Source: 9FT-COMBO-48-23 sp964400675
GTDB taxonomy: Bacteria > Chloroflexota > Dehalococcoidia > GIF9 > UBA5629
Direction of reading: 5' to 3'
DNA: 64,000 nucleotides
Assembly (NCBI GenBank): GCA_964400675.1
Contig: CAYNVO010000004.1
Location: 120,755 to 184,754, forward strand
Shown here piece after piece: positions 32,331 through 41,236 of this stretch (positions within the stretch are counted from its first letter, which is position 1; the number at the start of each line of letters is the position of its first letter). The translations under genes were made by a program, and so were the position numbers. The notes under the pieces are model-generated. The model worked only from the letters and a program-made list of their open reading frames with translations, did no database searches and was not told the origin of the DNA.

Positions 32331-34904
32331 ATGATGGAGAAGAAAAAGACAATTTATGTTACGCCGCATTCCCATTATGATGTAGTGTGGGCTTTTAACA
32401 AAGAAGACTACTATCATATCAATGAAATGATTTTGAAGAGTGCCGTTGAGATGATAAAGAGTTTCGACTTCAGGTTTCTGGTAGAGCAAACCTACCTTCT
32501 GGAAATGATAGAAGAGAGAAATCCAAGCCTTTTTTCAGACATCAAAGAAGCCATTATTGCGAACAAGATTGAAATAGCTGATGGTCAGTATGTAATGCCC
32601 GACCCGATGATGCCGATTGGAGAAGTTCTGGTTAGAGACATCTTATTGGGCAAGAAGTATTGTAAAGAGAAGTTTGGCGTAGATGTGCCGGTTGCCTGGG
32701 CTGCTGATGGTTTCGGGCTTAATGCTCAAATGCCTCAGGTGTATAGAAAATCAGGATATAAGTGGCTTGCTTTCAGGCGAGGGCTACCTAAGACCATTGG
32801 CTACCGCGTGAGCGAGTTTGTTTGGGTGGGTCTTGATGGCTCGAAGGTTCTGAGCCATTGGATGCCGTTAGGATATCGTGCCGGGTTGGAAATCGATAAA
32901 TGGGAAGACAGTTATCGAACATTATCGAGCTTTGCCACAACGTCTAGCATACTCATGCCCTGCGGAAGCGGTGGTGTGCCACCGCAGATTGAAACGCCGG
33001 ATAAGGTTAAGCAATGGAACAGCGAACACGATGATTCAGACATGGTAATTTCAGTGCCCAGCGACTTTTTTAAGAGCCTGGAAAGAGAAGCTGGGGACTT
33101 AGCGGAATATAGTGGAGAGCTCTACAGCCCGGATTTGGAAAACGTTTTTCCTGATGTCGTCTCCAGTCGTATAAGTCTTAAACTGGCCTTCAAGGATTGT
33201 GAAAACTCATTAATTACGGCTGAAAAAATGGCTACATTAGCCTGGATTTATGGGAGACCCTATCCTGTTGACGTTCTTGCGCATATGTGGAAGGAGATGC
33301 TTTTTTTGGTCAACCACGATGTTATTTCATGCTGCGGTATAGATGAGATTTATGGCGAAGCTTGGGAATACATCTCTGAGATAAAGGAAAAGGCAAACGA
33401 ATTGATGGAGGATTGCGTACGCTATTTAGCCAAAGGTGACCATCCGGGAAATAGTATTGCGGTTTTCAATCCGAACAATTGGGAGATTACCGACTGGGTG
33501 GAAGCAGAATTAGATTTAGGGCCCGAATGGGATGAAGAGATTGGCATAGCCTTAAACGGGGAGGAAATCCCGTCTGAAGTGCTGGAGTTCGAGCATAGGG
33601 AAAATGTTGGCAGATGCAGAGCCAGGCTCGGCTTTATTGCTACCGTTCCACCGCTGGGGTACCGCCTTTACCAGCTAGTGAGGAGGAGTAAGGGATATGA
33701 TTCCGGTATAGAGGTCAGGGAGAACGAGGTTATAAACAAATACTTCAGGCTCTTTGTAGACAGCAAAACCGGAATCGTGACTGTGTTCAACAAAGATGGC
33801 AAAAAGCTGCTCGAAGGAAACGAATTAGTTATAGACCAAGAAATCGGTGACCTGTATTTTCATAAAAGTCAGTTTGACGAGCCGATTGGCTCCGAGAGCG
33901 GCAAGGGTATCCATTTTAGTACGTTCATGCCGGAAGAACTTAAAATAGAAAAGGGGCCTGTAAGGACAGTAATTACGTTCCGAGACTCCTTTTATTGCTT
34001 ACAATGGCCATACTATCTAACTGATAAATTTGGCTCAATCCTTCAGAGGAACAAGACATTGGACATCTGCAAGCAAATCATGGTCTATAATGACATACCT
34101 CGGATCGGTTTCCGAACTACAATCTGTTCGGCACAATCGCACATAAGGATTCGGGTGAGATTCGACACCTGCATGATAGTGCCTAACTATACCAGGCAAA
34201 CCCAGTTCGGTGTGATTGATTTGCCTTTGACTAAGACGCTTGAGGAAAGCGTCAGGTTCCCCTCGCTTAATTGGTTCAACTGCCAGGAGGGAAGCCATGG
34301 CCTGGCTTTTTTCAGCCGGGGGGTGCCGATTAACGAGGTTAAGGCGGGGAATATATATTGCACACTGCTGAGAAGCGTCTCGGTCTTATCAACGGATGGG
34401 CAAAGCGGCCCATTGATACCAACACCGGAAGCGATGGAACTGGGCGAGCATACCTATACATACGCAGTTTATCCCCACTCTGGTGATTGGAAGGAAGCAA
34501 AGATTCATCAGCGTGGCCACGAGTTTAACCATCGTATTTTTGCGATGCAGACAGATAGTCAAAACTTGAAAAATGAATTCAAAAGCTTTATACTGGAACC
34601 AGACAACCTGATAATCTCTGCCCTCAAAAGAGCCGAAAAAGACGATGCAGTTATTGTAAGGTTCTTTGAAACAAGGGGCGAAAAATGCCACGCAACTTTG
34701 CAAATCCCAAACCAGATTAAATCAGCCAGTTGTGTGAATTTGTTGGAAGAAGAGGAATCTAAACTAGATATCAAAGATGGTCTACTGGAAATGGATGTCT
34801 CGCCCTTTGAGATAGTCACATTAAGGTTGGCATTGGAAAAGTTGCCGTTAGATACGAAGGCGTTGTCATTTCCAATAGATGTTAGGAGTATGCTATGCGA
34901 GTAG
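32331..34904 (+). CDS. glycoside hydrolase family 38 alpha-mannosidase
   Basis: This 857-residue enzyme has the GH38 metal site HSHYDVVW (residues 13-20) and the nucleophile Asp126 in WAADGFGLNAQMPQ. A middle helical domain and a long C-terminal beta domain follow, as in the family. There is no signal peptide, so it acts in the cytoplasm. Its last codons overlap the start of mannosyl-3-phosphoglycerate synthase by 10 bases. E. coli MngB, also GH38, hydrolyses 2-O-(6-phospho-mannosyl)-glycerate. By that parallel this enzyme may break down mannosylglycerate or a derivative; other mannosides remain possible. Confidence 0.88.
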   Translation: MMEKKKTIYVTPHSHYDVVWAFNKEDYYHINEMILKSAVEMIKSFDFRFLVEQTYLLEMIEERNPSLFSDIKEAIIANKIEIADGQYVMPDPMMPIGEVLVRDILLGKKYCKEKFGVDVPVAWAADGFGLNAQMPQVYRKSGYKWLAFRRGLPKTIGYRVSEFVWVGLDGSKVLSHWMPLGYRAGLEIDKWEDSYRTLSSFATTSSILMPCGSGGVPPQIETPDKVKQWNSEHDDSDMVISVPSDFFKSLEREAGDLAEYSGELYSPDLENVFPDVVSSRISLKLAFKDCENSLITAEKMATLAWIYGRPYPVDVLAHMWKEMLFLVNHDVISCCGIDEIYGEAWEYISEIKEKANELMEDCVRYLAKGDHPGNSIAVFNPNNWEITDWVEAELDLGPEWDEEIGIALNGEEIPSEVLEFEHRENVGRCRARLGFIATVPPLGYRLYQLVRRSKGYDSGIEVRENEVINKYFRLFVDSKTGIVTVFNKDGKKLLEGNELVIDQEIGDLYFHKSQFDEPIGSESGKGIHFSTFMPEELKIEKGPVRTVITFRDSFYCLQWPYYLTDKFGSILQRNKTLDICKQIMVYNDIPRIGFRTTICSAQSHIRIRVRFDTCMIVPNYTRQTQFGVIDLPLTKTLEESVRFPSLNWFNCQEGSHGLAFFSRGVPINEVKAGNIYCTLLRSVSVLSTDGQSGPLIPTPEAMELGEHTYTYAVYPHSGDWKEAKIHQRGHEFNHRIFAMQTDSQNLKNEFKSFILEPDNLIISALKRAEKDDAVIVRFFETRGEKCHATLQIPNQIKSASCVNLLEEEESKLDIKDGLLEMDVSPFEIVTLRLALEKLPLDTKALSFPIDVRSMLCE

Positions 34905-36088
34905 AAGGTGCTAGATACACTGAACGTTTCGGAGCAGTAAGAATTAACGAGGTGCAGAAAGTCCTGGAGCTCGACTCCGGCAGGGCCAGGGAGCTGACAC
35001 CCTATGAAAACGTTGCAGTGCAAAAAATCGAAGAAGACGCCATTAAAGATTTCGAAGAAAAGATGGTCATAGTAATTCCCACCAAAGACGAGAAGTTGAA
35101 GCTTCTAGAGGGAGTTATAAGCGGCATCCCTCACGAATGCCTGATATTGGTGGTTTCAAACAGCCAGAGGAAGAGAATCGACAGGTTTAAGATGGAGCAA
35201 GATACACTGAATCAATATTGCCACTTTACCAGACGGCAGGCTTATTTGGTTCATCAGAAGGACCCTGTACTGGCTAAAGCGATGGCGGGGGCTGGGTACA
35301 AATACATCATTGGCCAGGATGGGTTGGTCAGGGATGGCAAAGCTGAGGGCATGCTGGCAGCTATTTTTATAGCTATGATGATGAAGAAAGACTATATAGG
35401 CTTTGTCGATGCCGACAATTTTTCGCCCGGTGCGGTGTGGGAATATGTGAAGTGCTATGCATCCGGTTTCTATATGTCTCGCTCCCCTTATGCCATGGTC
35501 AGGATTATATGGCGGTACAAACCCAAAATAGGTGAAGGAATCTATTTTAGAAAATGGGGCCGTGTTTCTGAAGTAACGAATAGATGCATGAACTCATTGG
35601 TATCGATAAGAACGGGGTTTGAAACAGATATCATAAAGACGAGTAATGCAGGGGAACATGCCATGAGTTTGAAGCTGGCCGGGCTACTTTCGTATGCTTC
35701 AAGATTTGCCGTGGAGCCACAGGAATTGGTATCTATTTTTGAGGATTTTGGTGGAGTCTTACCCATGGCTTGCAAGACTGCAGCCAAGCACGGAATTGAG
35801 ATATTTCAAATAGAGACACGGAATCCTCACCTGCACGAAGACAGGGGCACAGAACATCTACGAGACATGCTGTTACCCGGGCTTGCAACTATTTACCATT
35901 CCAAACTATGCGAAAAGGAAACCAAAGAAAAAGTTATGGCTGAGCTCTTACAGCAAAATGCTATCAACTCCGGCGAAGAGCCGCCGATGCCGCAGATCAG
36001 CCCACCACCTAAGAATATAGATATGCAAAAGTTCACAAAGGTTATGGAGGGGCATATGGCATCTTGTTCGGCACTGGAGGATAGATAG
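34895..36088 (+). CDS. mpgS: mannosyl-3-phosphoglycerate synthase
   Basis: This 397-residue GT55 glycosyltransferase moves mannose from GDP-mannose to 3-phosphoglycerate, the first step to the compatible solute mannosylglycerate. It has VIPTKDEKLKLLEGV, the phrase GIPHECLILVVSNSQ, the metal-binding DAD at residues 172-174 (IGFVDADNF), and the C-terminal NPHLHEDRG. It starts inside the mannosidase gene (10-base overlap), so translation is coupled. In Dehalococcoides the synthase is fused to the phosphatase; here the phosphatase is a separate gene at 38251. Confidence 0.93.
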   Translation: MRVEGARYTERFGAVRINEVQKVLELDSGRARELTPYENVAVQKIEEDAIKDFEEKMVIVIPTKDEKLKLLEGVISGIPHECLILVVSNSQRKRIDRFKMEQDTLNQYCHFTRRQAYLVHQKDPVLAKAMAGAGYKYIIGQDGLVRDGKAEGMLAAIFIAMMMKKDYIGFVDADNFSPGAVWEYVKCYASGFYMSRSPYAMVRIIWRYKPKIGEGIYFRKWGRVSEVTNRCMNSLVSIRTGFETDIIKTSNAGEHAMSLKLAGLLSYASRFAVEPQELVSIFEDFGGVLPMACKTAAKHGIEIFQIETRNPHLHEDRGTEHLRDMLLPGLATIYHSKLCEKETKEKVMAELLQQNAINSGEEPPMPQISPPPKNIDMQKFTKVMEGHMASCSALEDR

Positions 36089-36097
36089 AGGCAGATA

Positions 36098-36373
36098 ATG
36101 AGGTCAGCTTTTTTCATTGATAGCCAGGCAATCGGGTTACAGCCGCTGACCTGCGATATGACTATGGCACTTGTGTATCCTGAAATTGCTTTTGCTGATG
36201 CAGCTGTTGCTCTATCTGGAGAAATATATTGCCACGGCTTCACTGTTCTCATAGACTGTAATTCTGACCTTCCCCAGGATTACCCGGATATCTGTGGTGT
36301 TGTGGAAACCAAAGCCAAAAGTGCTGCGGCTTGGTCAGACTGCATCGACGAGTGGAATATAAGGGGCCCCTAG
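36098..36373 (+). CDS. possible 91-residue protein
   Basis: It starts 9 bases after mpgS with GAGG 6 bases before the ATG and is open for 91 codons. It has no recognisable family and is rich in Ala, Asp and Cys. The position within the operon favours a gene; the lack of homology and a weak sequence character speak against it. Confidence 0.4.
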   Translation: MRSAFFIDSQAIGLQPLTCDMTMALVYPEIAFADAAVALSGEIYCHGFTVLIDCNSDLPQDYPDICGVVETKAKSAAAWSDCIDEWNIRGP

Positions 36374-36483
36374 ACGCCGCCCCCAACTTTATCGGGCTAG
36401 CTATAAGCTGGTTCACCATCACGTACACCGAGTTGCCCCGCCCGGATAGATAAATTTCCGCAATTAGAAGGAGGTGTTTTTAA

Positions 36484-38157
36484 ATGAGTCCTGTATGCGG
36501 AGCATTCAATCGAATTAATGAAGATGTAACCGTTGAGATAAATTCTATGATGCGCGCTTTGAATCACAAAAGCGCTGCCCAAGCCTGGCTGGTCTCTGAA
36601 GGGGTGGCAAAGAGGTGGCAAGGAGGCGATGAGCCGGTAAAAGGGTTTGTCTTGGGACAAGTGTCTTTCAGCATAAGGGAACAGCCGATAGAACGTCCCA
36701 GTTTTGACTGCATTGGCAATTTGGCTGTGCTTTTCGAAGGGGAGCTCTATAACAGCCAGGCGCTGGAGGCAAAGCTCGACCCCGGTCATAAGCTTTCAAA
36801 TGGAAGCGCGTCTGAGATAGTTGCTCACATGCTGGAAGAAGTATATGAAGACAACCTGGCCGGAGCGATTAAGAAGGTGGTGCGACTACTTGATGGGCCG
36901 TATTGTATAGCAGTAAACAACGGTGCTGAAATTATTTTGGTGCGAGACCCTGCCGGTCTCAGGCCTGTTTTCTATGCTGAAAACGGTGATTTACAGGCAT
37001 TTGCCTCAAAGAAAACGGCATTATGGCACATAGGTTTGCGCAACGTAAAGCCTCTACGAGCCGGGATGCTCGCATCTTTCAGTAAAAATGGCATTCGTTT
37101 GGATGAAGCATACACATTAGAAGACCTGGGTAGCGAGGTTGTCATTGATGATCTAGATACCACTGTTAACAGTTACTGCAATTTGCTTATATCGGCTATT
37201 GAGAAGCGAATGCAAAACCTTAAGAGATTTGGAGTGCTTATGTCGGGAGGTGTTGACAGTTGCCTGATAGCCAAGCTAGCCTCAGAAGCTGCTGCCGAAG
37301 AAGGCGTTGAAGTAACAGCCTATACGGCGGGAACATATGGGGCGGCTGACTTTGAGCATGCCGAGCATTTTACTCGGGAGTTAGGACTAAAGCACAGGGT
37401 AAGGAGACTGAGTCAAAGCGAAGTTGAATCTTACGTCCCAAGCGTGGTTGCTGCTGTTGAGGAGAGAGACATAGTGCAGATAGAAGCTGGAATCGGGATA
37501 TACGCAGCACTTGAGATGGCAAGCCAGGATGGCGTTAATGCCATTTTTTCGGGGCAAGGTCCGGATGAATTGTGGGGTGGCTATACTTGGTATCCTCAAC
37601 TTATCGCCCGTGGGAGTTATGAAAAACTGCTGCAGACAATGCAGGATGACCTGGCCAGGGGCGATATAGAGACGTTCGATAGGGAGAATAAGGTTGCATT
37701 GGCTCACGGGGTGGAGCAATTATTCCCTTATGTTGACAACGAGATCGTCAAGCTGGCGATGAGTGTATCGCCTCGCCTGAAAGTGACCTCAGGTAAAGAT
37801 ACTATGGGCAAACATCCTCACCGGCAAGCGGCTAGAAGGCTAGGACTTCCAGCAGAATATGCTTGTAGAGGCAAGAATGCGGCCCAACATGGCACCGGCA
37901 TTCATGACGCCCTTGATACGGTAGCGCGAAAGAAGGGTTTTACTCCCCGACTGGTAGCTAGTATAGGATACAACAGCGAAGAAGTCAGCAAGGAGAAACT
38001 GGCCAGCTCTACCCGCTATGGTTATAAGTATGATGACGAGGAACTCTGGCAGGTATCGCAGCATGTGCAACTATTCCTTGATTCGATAGCTTATGACAAT
38101 GGCCTGCTTAACAAAGCGGAGAGGTCGAAAATAGAGGAATTTTTGCAGAAGGCCTGA
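36484..38157 (+). CDS. asparagine synthetase-like amidotransferase/ligase
   Basis: This 557-residue protein has the two AsnB domains: an Ntn-type glutaminase (residues ~1-200) and an ATP-pyrophosphatase synthetase domain with SGGVDS at 254-259, GQGPDELWGGY, and the KHPHRQAARRL region. The glutaminase begins MSPVCGAF, so the would-be nucleophile is Cys5, not the usual Cys2 exposed by removing Met. The domain may be inactive, or a rare internal cleavage is needed. AsnB-type enzymes adenylate a carboxylate and add an amine. Lying between mpgS and mpgP, it is a candidate to amidate mannosylglycerate. GGAGG precedes ATG 36484. Confidence 0.85.
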   Translation: MSPVCGAFNRINEDVTVEINSMMRALNHKSAAQAWLVSEGVAKRWQGGDEPVKGFVLGQVSFSIREQPIERPSFDCIGNLAVLFEGELYNSQALEAKLDPGHKLSNGSASEIVAHMLEEVYEDNLAGAIKKVVRLLDGPYCIAVNNGAEIILVRDPAGLRPVFYAENGDLQAFASKKTALWHIGLRNVKPLRAGMLASFSKNGIRLDEAYTLEDLGSEVVIDDLDTTVNSYCNLLISAIEKRMQNLKRFGVLMSGGVDSCLIAKLASEAAAEEGVEVTAYTAGTYGAADFEHAEHFTRELGLKHRVRRLSQSEVESYVPSVVAAVEERDIVQIEAGIGIYAALEMASQDGVNAIFSGQGPDELWGGYTWYPQLIARGSYEKLLQTMQDDLARGDIETFDRENKVALAHGVEQLFPYVDNEIVKLAMSVSPRLKVTSGKDTMGKHPHRQAARRLGLPAEYACRGKNAAQHGTGIHDALDTVARKKGFTPRLVASIGYNSEEVSKEKLASSTRYGYKYDDEELWQVSQHVQLFLDSIAYDNGLLNKAERSKIEEFLQKA

Positions 38158-38199
38158 TTCACGAAGGCTTCGGGTTGGACTTTTAAGAGCAGCAACTTC

Positions 38200-38229
38200 T
38201 TGACAGGGGCAGCACTAAAATTGCATATT
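38200..38229 (+). promoter_or_regulatory. candidate promoter of mpgP
   Basis: TTGACA (38200-38205) and CATATT (38224-38229) are 18 bases apart, 21 bases before the ATG. mpgP may thus be expressed separately from the upstream genes. Confidence 0.45.
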
Positions 38230-38250
38230 TGTTTAGGGTGAAAAGATAGT

Positions 38251-39081
38251 ATGGAGAAGCAACATCACTCCGAGGTTGTTGTTTTCACTGATCTTGATGG
38301 TACGCTGCTTGATCGGATTACCTATTCCTACGATAAGGCTTTACCTTCAGTAAGGCGCTTGCTGCAAAAGGCTATACCCGTCGTTTTCTGCTCATCTAAG
38401 ACAAGAGCAGAGCAAGAAGTATATAGAAATGAGCTAGGCTTATTCCATCCTTTTGTGGTGGAAAACGGAGGTGCTGTTTTCATTCCCGAAGGCTACTTTC
38501 CATTCAAATTTGACTATCACAAAGCTAAAGATGGATATCAGATAATCGAGTTGGGAATTGCTTACCGTGAGGTAAGGCGGATGCTTGAGCAGATAAGAGC
38601 TGATGGCAAGGTTAATTTTAGGGGTTTCGGTGATATGACCGACCATGAGGTAGCCGCTGACACAGGGTTGGACCTCCATGCTGCCAGACGGGCGAAGGAG
38701 AGGGAATATGCCGAGACCCTTAAACTTGAAGGGCCTCCTGATGAGGTTAATAAGACGCTGAATGCAATAAAAGAAGCTGGACTCAACTATGTGCGTGGTG
38801 GACGTTATTACGATATTATGGGGCCTAACGATAAGGGTAAGGCAACAAGAATCGTTATTGATTTGTTTCAGCGAAAGTTAGGTCGCTTAAAGACAGTGGC
38901 TATCGGTGACAGCCCCAATGATTTACTTATGCTCTTGGCAGTAGACATCCCTGTTCTGGTTCAAAAGACTGAAGGAGGTTGGGAGGAAATGGATATACCT
39001 AATCTTCGTCGTGTAGAAGGGATAGGTCCAGAAGGTTGGGCAAGAGCAGTGGAAGAAATCATACAAGTCCACTTAAGTTAA
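38251..39081 (+). CDS. mpgP: mannosyl-3-phosphoglycerate phosphatase
   Basis: This 276-residue HAD-superfamily phosphatase removes the phosphate from mannosyl-3-phosphoglycerate to give mannosylglycerate. Motif I is FTDLDGTLLD (Asp14, Asp16), motif II is FCSSKTRAE, and motif IV is AIGDSPNDLLML. The cap contains HPFVVENGGAVFIPEGYF and RGFGDMTDHEVA, both typical of MpgP. With mpgS it completes the pathway. Confidence 0.94.
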   Translation: MEKQHHSEVVVFTDLDGTLLDRITYSYDKALPSVRRLLQKAIPVVFCSSKTRAEQEVYRNELGLFHPFVVENGGAVFIPEGYFPFKFDYHKAKDGYQIIELGIAYREVRRMLEQIRADGKVNFRGFGDMTDHEVAADTGLDLHAARRAKEREYAETLKLEGPPDEVNKTLNAIKEAGLNYVRGGRYYDIMGPNDKGKATRIVIDLFQRKLGRLKTVAIGDSPNDLLMLLAVDIPVLVQKTEGGWEEMDIPNLRRVEGIGPEGWARAVEEIIQVHLS

Positions 39082-39146
39082 TTGGTTAGCATTATAGCTT
39101 CGAGAGCAGGTAAAATAGAAAAATGTATCTCAGGAAGGAGAAGCCA

Positions 39147-39555
39147 ATGCAGTATATAACGACCCCGGAGCAGGAGAAATTCCGCCAGAACATCCGTAAA
39201 TTAGCTGAAGAAAGGGTAGCAGTTCAATGCACCTATCGCCAGTTTGCAGGGGGTACAGTTCATGCTCGCCGACATGGCAATACAGGTCGAGGCGGCACGC
39301 GCTATCGTCTATCGGGCGGCATCAGCCATAGACAATAAAGTTCCCAACCTCGGTTATATATCGGCGATATCTAAGACGTTTGCTTCTGACGTAGCCATGA
39401 GGGTGACAACCGACGCCGTGCAGGTTATGGGTGGGTATGGTTATATAAAAGACCATCCGGTTGAGAGGATGATGCGGGACGCCAAGATAACTCAGATTTA
39501 CGAGGGCACCAATCAGGTCCAAAGGGTAGTTATTTCGCGCGCCCTGCTAGCTTAG
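39147..39555 (+). pseudogene. acyl-CoA dehydrogenase pseudogene
   Basis: The start signals are intact (AAGGAG, ATG 39147) and the N-terminus MQYITTPEQEKFRQNIRKLA is normal. After about 27 codons the middle of the gene is missing. The sequence resumes, shifted by one base, with the C-terminal part: FMLADMAIQVEAARAIVYRA, VQVMGGYGYIKDHPVERMMRD and the catalytic-loop end IYEGTNQVQRVVISRALL. About 245 of some 380 residues are lost plus a frameshift, so it cannot be active. Confidence 0.88.
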
Positions 39556-39598
39556 TGTTACTTAGTAATGATAATTTTCTAGGCTTGTGTGAATGGTT

Positions 39599-39934
39599 TT
39601 ATGGCTTGGTTGCTGAGCGCTTGAGTACAAGAATTGCACTGCCAATTGCTCCCACAAAAAATCCCAATGGGCATACCAGAGTAGCAAGAAGAAAGAAGAG
39701 AGGCTCTTCTGTCAGGCCAATTCTACCCCAGAAACCTGCCACAAACGGGTAGATAGATAAGCTGTCCAGCAGATTGTGTATAAGGGCAAAGACAGGTAAA
39801 GCTGTTAGCGAAGCCCCTGCAGTCAACAGGAAATTTCTCAGCAAGCCCTTTTCTATCCGTTTGACTGCAAGAATTACTATAGACGTGCCTATGAGAAGGA
39901 GAACAACCGCCACCAGCAAAAAGACCCAATCCAT
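39599..39934 (-). CDS. membrane protein, three helices
   Basis: This 111-residue protein has helices near residues 1-25, 35-55 and 80-105, joined by basic loops. It starts 3 bases after the stop of the lipoprotein at 39938 on the same strand, so they form an operon. No family is recognised. Confidence 0.62.
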   Translation of the reverse strand: MDWVFLLVAVVLLLIGTSIVILAVKRIEKGLLRNFLLTAGASLTALPVFALIHNLLDSLSIYPFVAGFWGRIGLTEEPLFFLLATLVCPLGFFVGAIGSAILVLKRSATKP

Positions 39935-39937
39935 AGT

Positions 39938-40921
39938 CTATTGCCCTCCTGTTTTTATATTGATTTCCTTACCCATGGCATCGGCAAATTCTATGGTCAC
40001 ATTGTTAACTGTCGGGTCATCAGCAGTTTGAATTTCAAAGGTGAAGTTCTGTCCCGGCAGGGCGGGGCCAAGATGTACATATACCTCGTATTTCACAAGG
40101 TTGTTGTCGTTCCAACAGTTCATGGTACATATAACAGCCCGCAGAGTTGCCTGGCTCTTGTTTTGTAATGTGCATTTGATGAAGAGATATTTTTCCCCTT
40201 CTGCTGGGATCATGCCCCAGCCAGGATCCGTGATTTCTCCTGTTGTTCTTCTTCCCCATTCCAGCGAAAGCAATTCCAGAGAGTATTGCGATTTTTCTCG
40301 GAGTGTAACGAAAGTATTGTTTGCTAACGAGGCTTCATTACCAGCTTTGTCTCCAGACTTTACTTGATAGTAGTAGGCGGTGTTGGACTCCAATCCGCTC
40401 AAAGTTATGCTGTGGGTGGTGGTTAGCTCATCCGAAGTGGCTGTGAAGCCGTATTCTGTAGTTTTGCCGTAATCAACCTGGCTGTTGCTCGGCTCATTTG
40501 TCGTCCAGGTGATGACAGCGCTTGTCTCAGTTTCAGATGATGCCGAGATGTTTTTGATTACAGGTGGCGTGGTATCAGGAGCTGGTGGTTGGGGTGTTGG
40601 GATATTGACGTGGATGACCACCGACTTGCTGACAGTGCCGCCAGCGTTTGTGGCGGTTAAGGTATAGGCAATGGTTTTAGCGGGTGATAGCTTCACTAAC
40701 CCCGTAGATGCAACTTCTCCCATACCCTGGTCTATAGTCACGCTGTTGGCATCTTTGATGGACCATTTTAAGGTTGTTGAATCGCCGAGACTGATTTCTG
40801 GCGGGGTAGCGCTGAAGAGAAGAATGGCTGGCGGTTCTGGTCGGCAGGAAACAAATACGCAAGCTGACAGTAGAGTCAGGCTGCAAAATAGGAAGATGTA
40901 CCAGCTATGTTTAGTTTTCAT
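39938..40921 (-). CDS. lipoprotein with Ig-like and fibronectin III-like domains
   Basis: This 327-residue protein has a signal peptide with a lipobox at LLSAC or VFVSC. An Ig-like domain follows (residues ~35-105; TTLKWSIKDANSVTID, TLTATNAGG) and then an Fn3-like domain (~118-205; SAVITWTTNEPSNSQVDYG, NTAYYYQVKSGDKAGN). The C-terminal ~110 residues form another beta domain. The Fn3-like unit also occurs in the zinc-ribbon protein at 45265. Probably a surface protein. Confidence 0.78.
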   Translation of the reverse strand: MKTKHSWYIFLFCSLTLLSACVFVSCRPEPPAILLFSATPPEISLGDSTTLKWSIKDANSVTIDQGMGEVASTGLVKLSPAKTIAYTLTATNAGGTVSKSVVIHVNIPTPQPPAPDTTPPVIKNISASSETETSAVITWTTNEPSNSQVDYGKTTEYGFTATSDELTTTHSITLSGLESNTAYYYQVKSGDKAGNEASLANNTFVTLREKSQYSLELLSLEWGRRTTGEITDPGWGMIPAEGEKYLFIKCTLQNKSQATLRAVICTMNCWNDNNLVKYEVYVHLGPALPGQNFTFEIQTADDPTVNNVTIEFADAMGKEINIKTGGQ

Positions 40922-41092
40922 CTCGGTAACTTGCGTATTCCAGTTTGCCTCGATTATACACCGAACCAGAGCAAAAAGAATACTTACCCCACGTTTCTCG
41001 TGCCTTGCTGCTATTCAGCGCCCTGATAATTTAATTCGGGATTATATACTTGACACGGGGTAAAAAATATGCTATCATATCTATATGATAAG

Positions 41093-41224
41093 CTACTCTT
41101 TATCTTTTTTATCGTCCTTTTCATGGGCTACCCTCTTTAGCTCATTTCTAACCTTTTTCGGAAAAAGCCTTTTCACTACTTCTTCAGTAGTTAAGTCTAT
41201 ATCTCGCTTCTTTTTTCTAGGCAT
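41093..41224 (-). CDS. 43-residue basic protein within the IS element
   Basis: MPRKKKRDIDLTTEEVVKRL opens a short, highly charged protein divergent from the transposase, 12 bases away. Such small frames accompany some IS1595-type transposases and may regulate transposition. It could bind the shared promoter region. Confidence 0.5.
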   Translation of the reverse strand: MPRKKKRDIDLTTEEVVKRLFPKKVRNELKRVAHEKDDKKDKE

Positions 41225-41236
41225 AGGAGGTCTCCA

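Noticed and set aside
39123..39338. separate 71-residue protein
   Set aside because: It is the N-terminus of the acyl-CoA dehydrogenase pseudogene followed by out-of-frame sequence.
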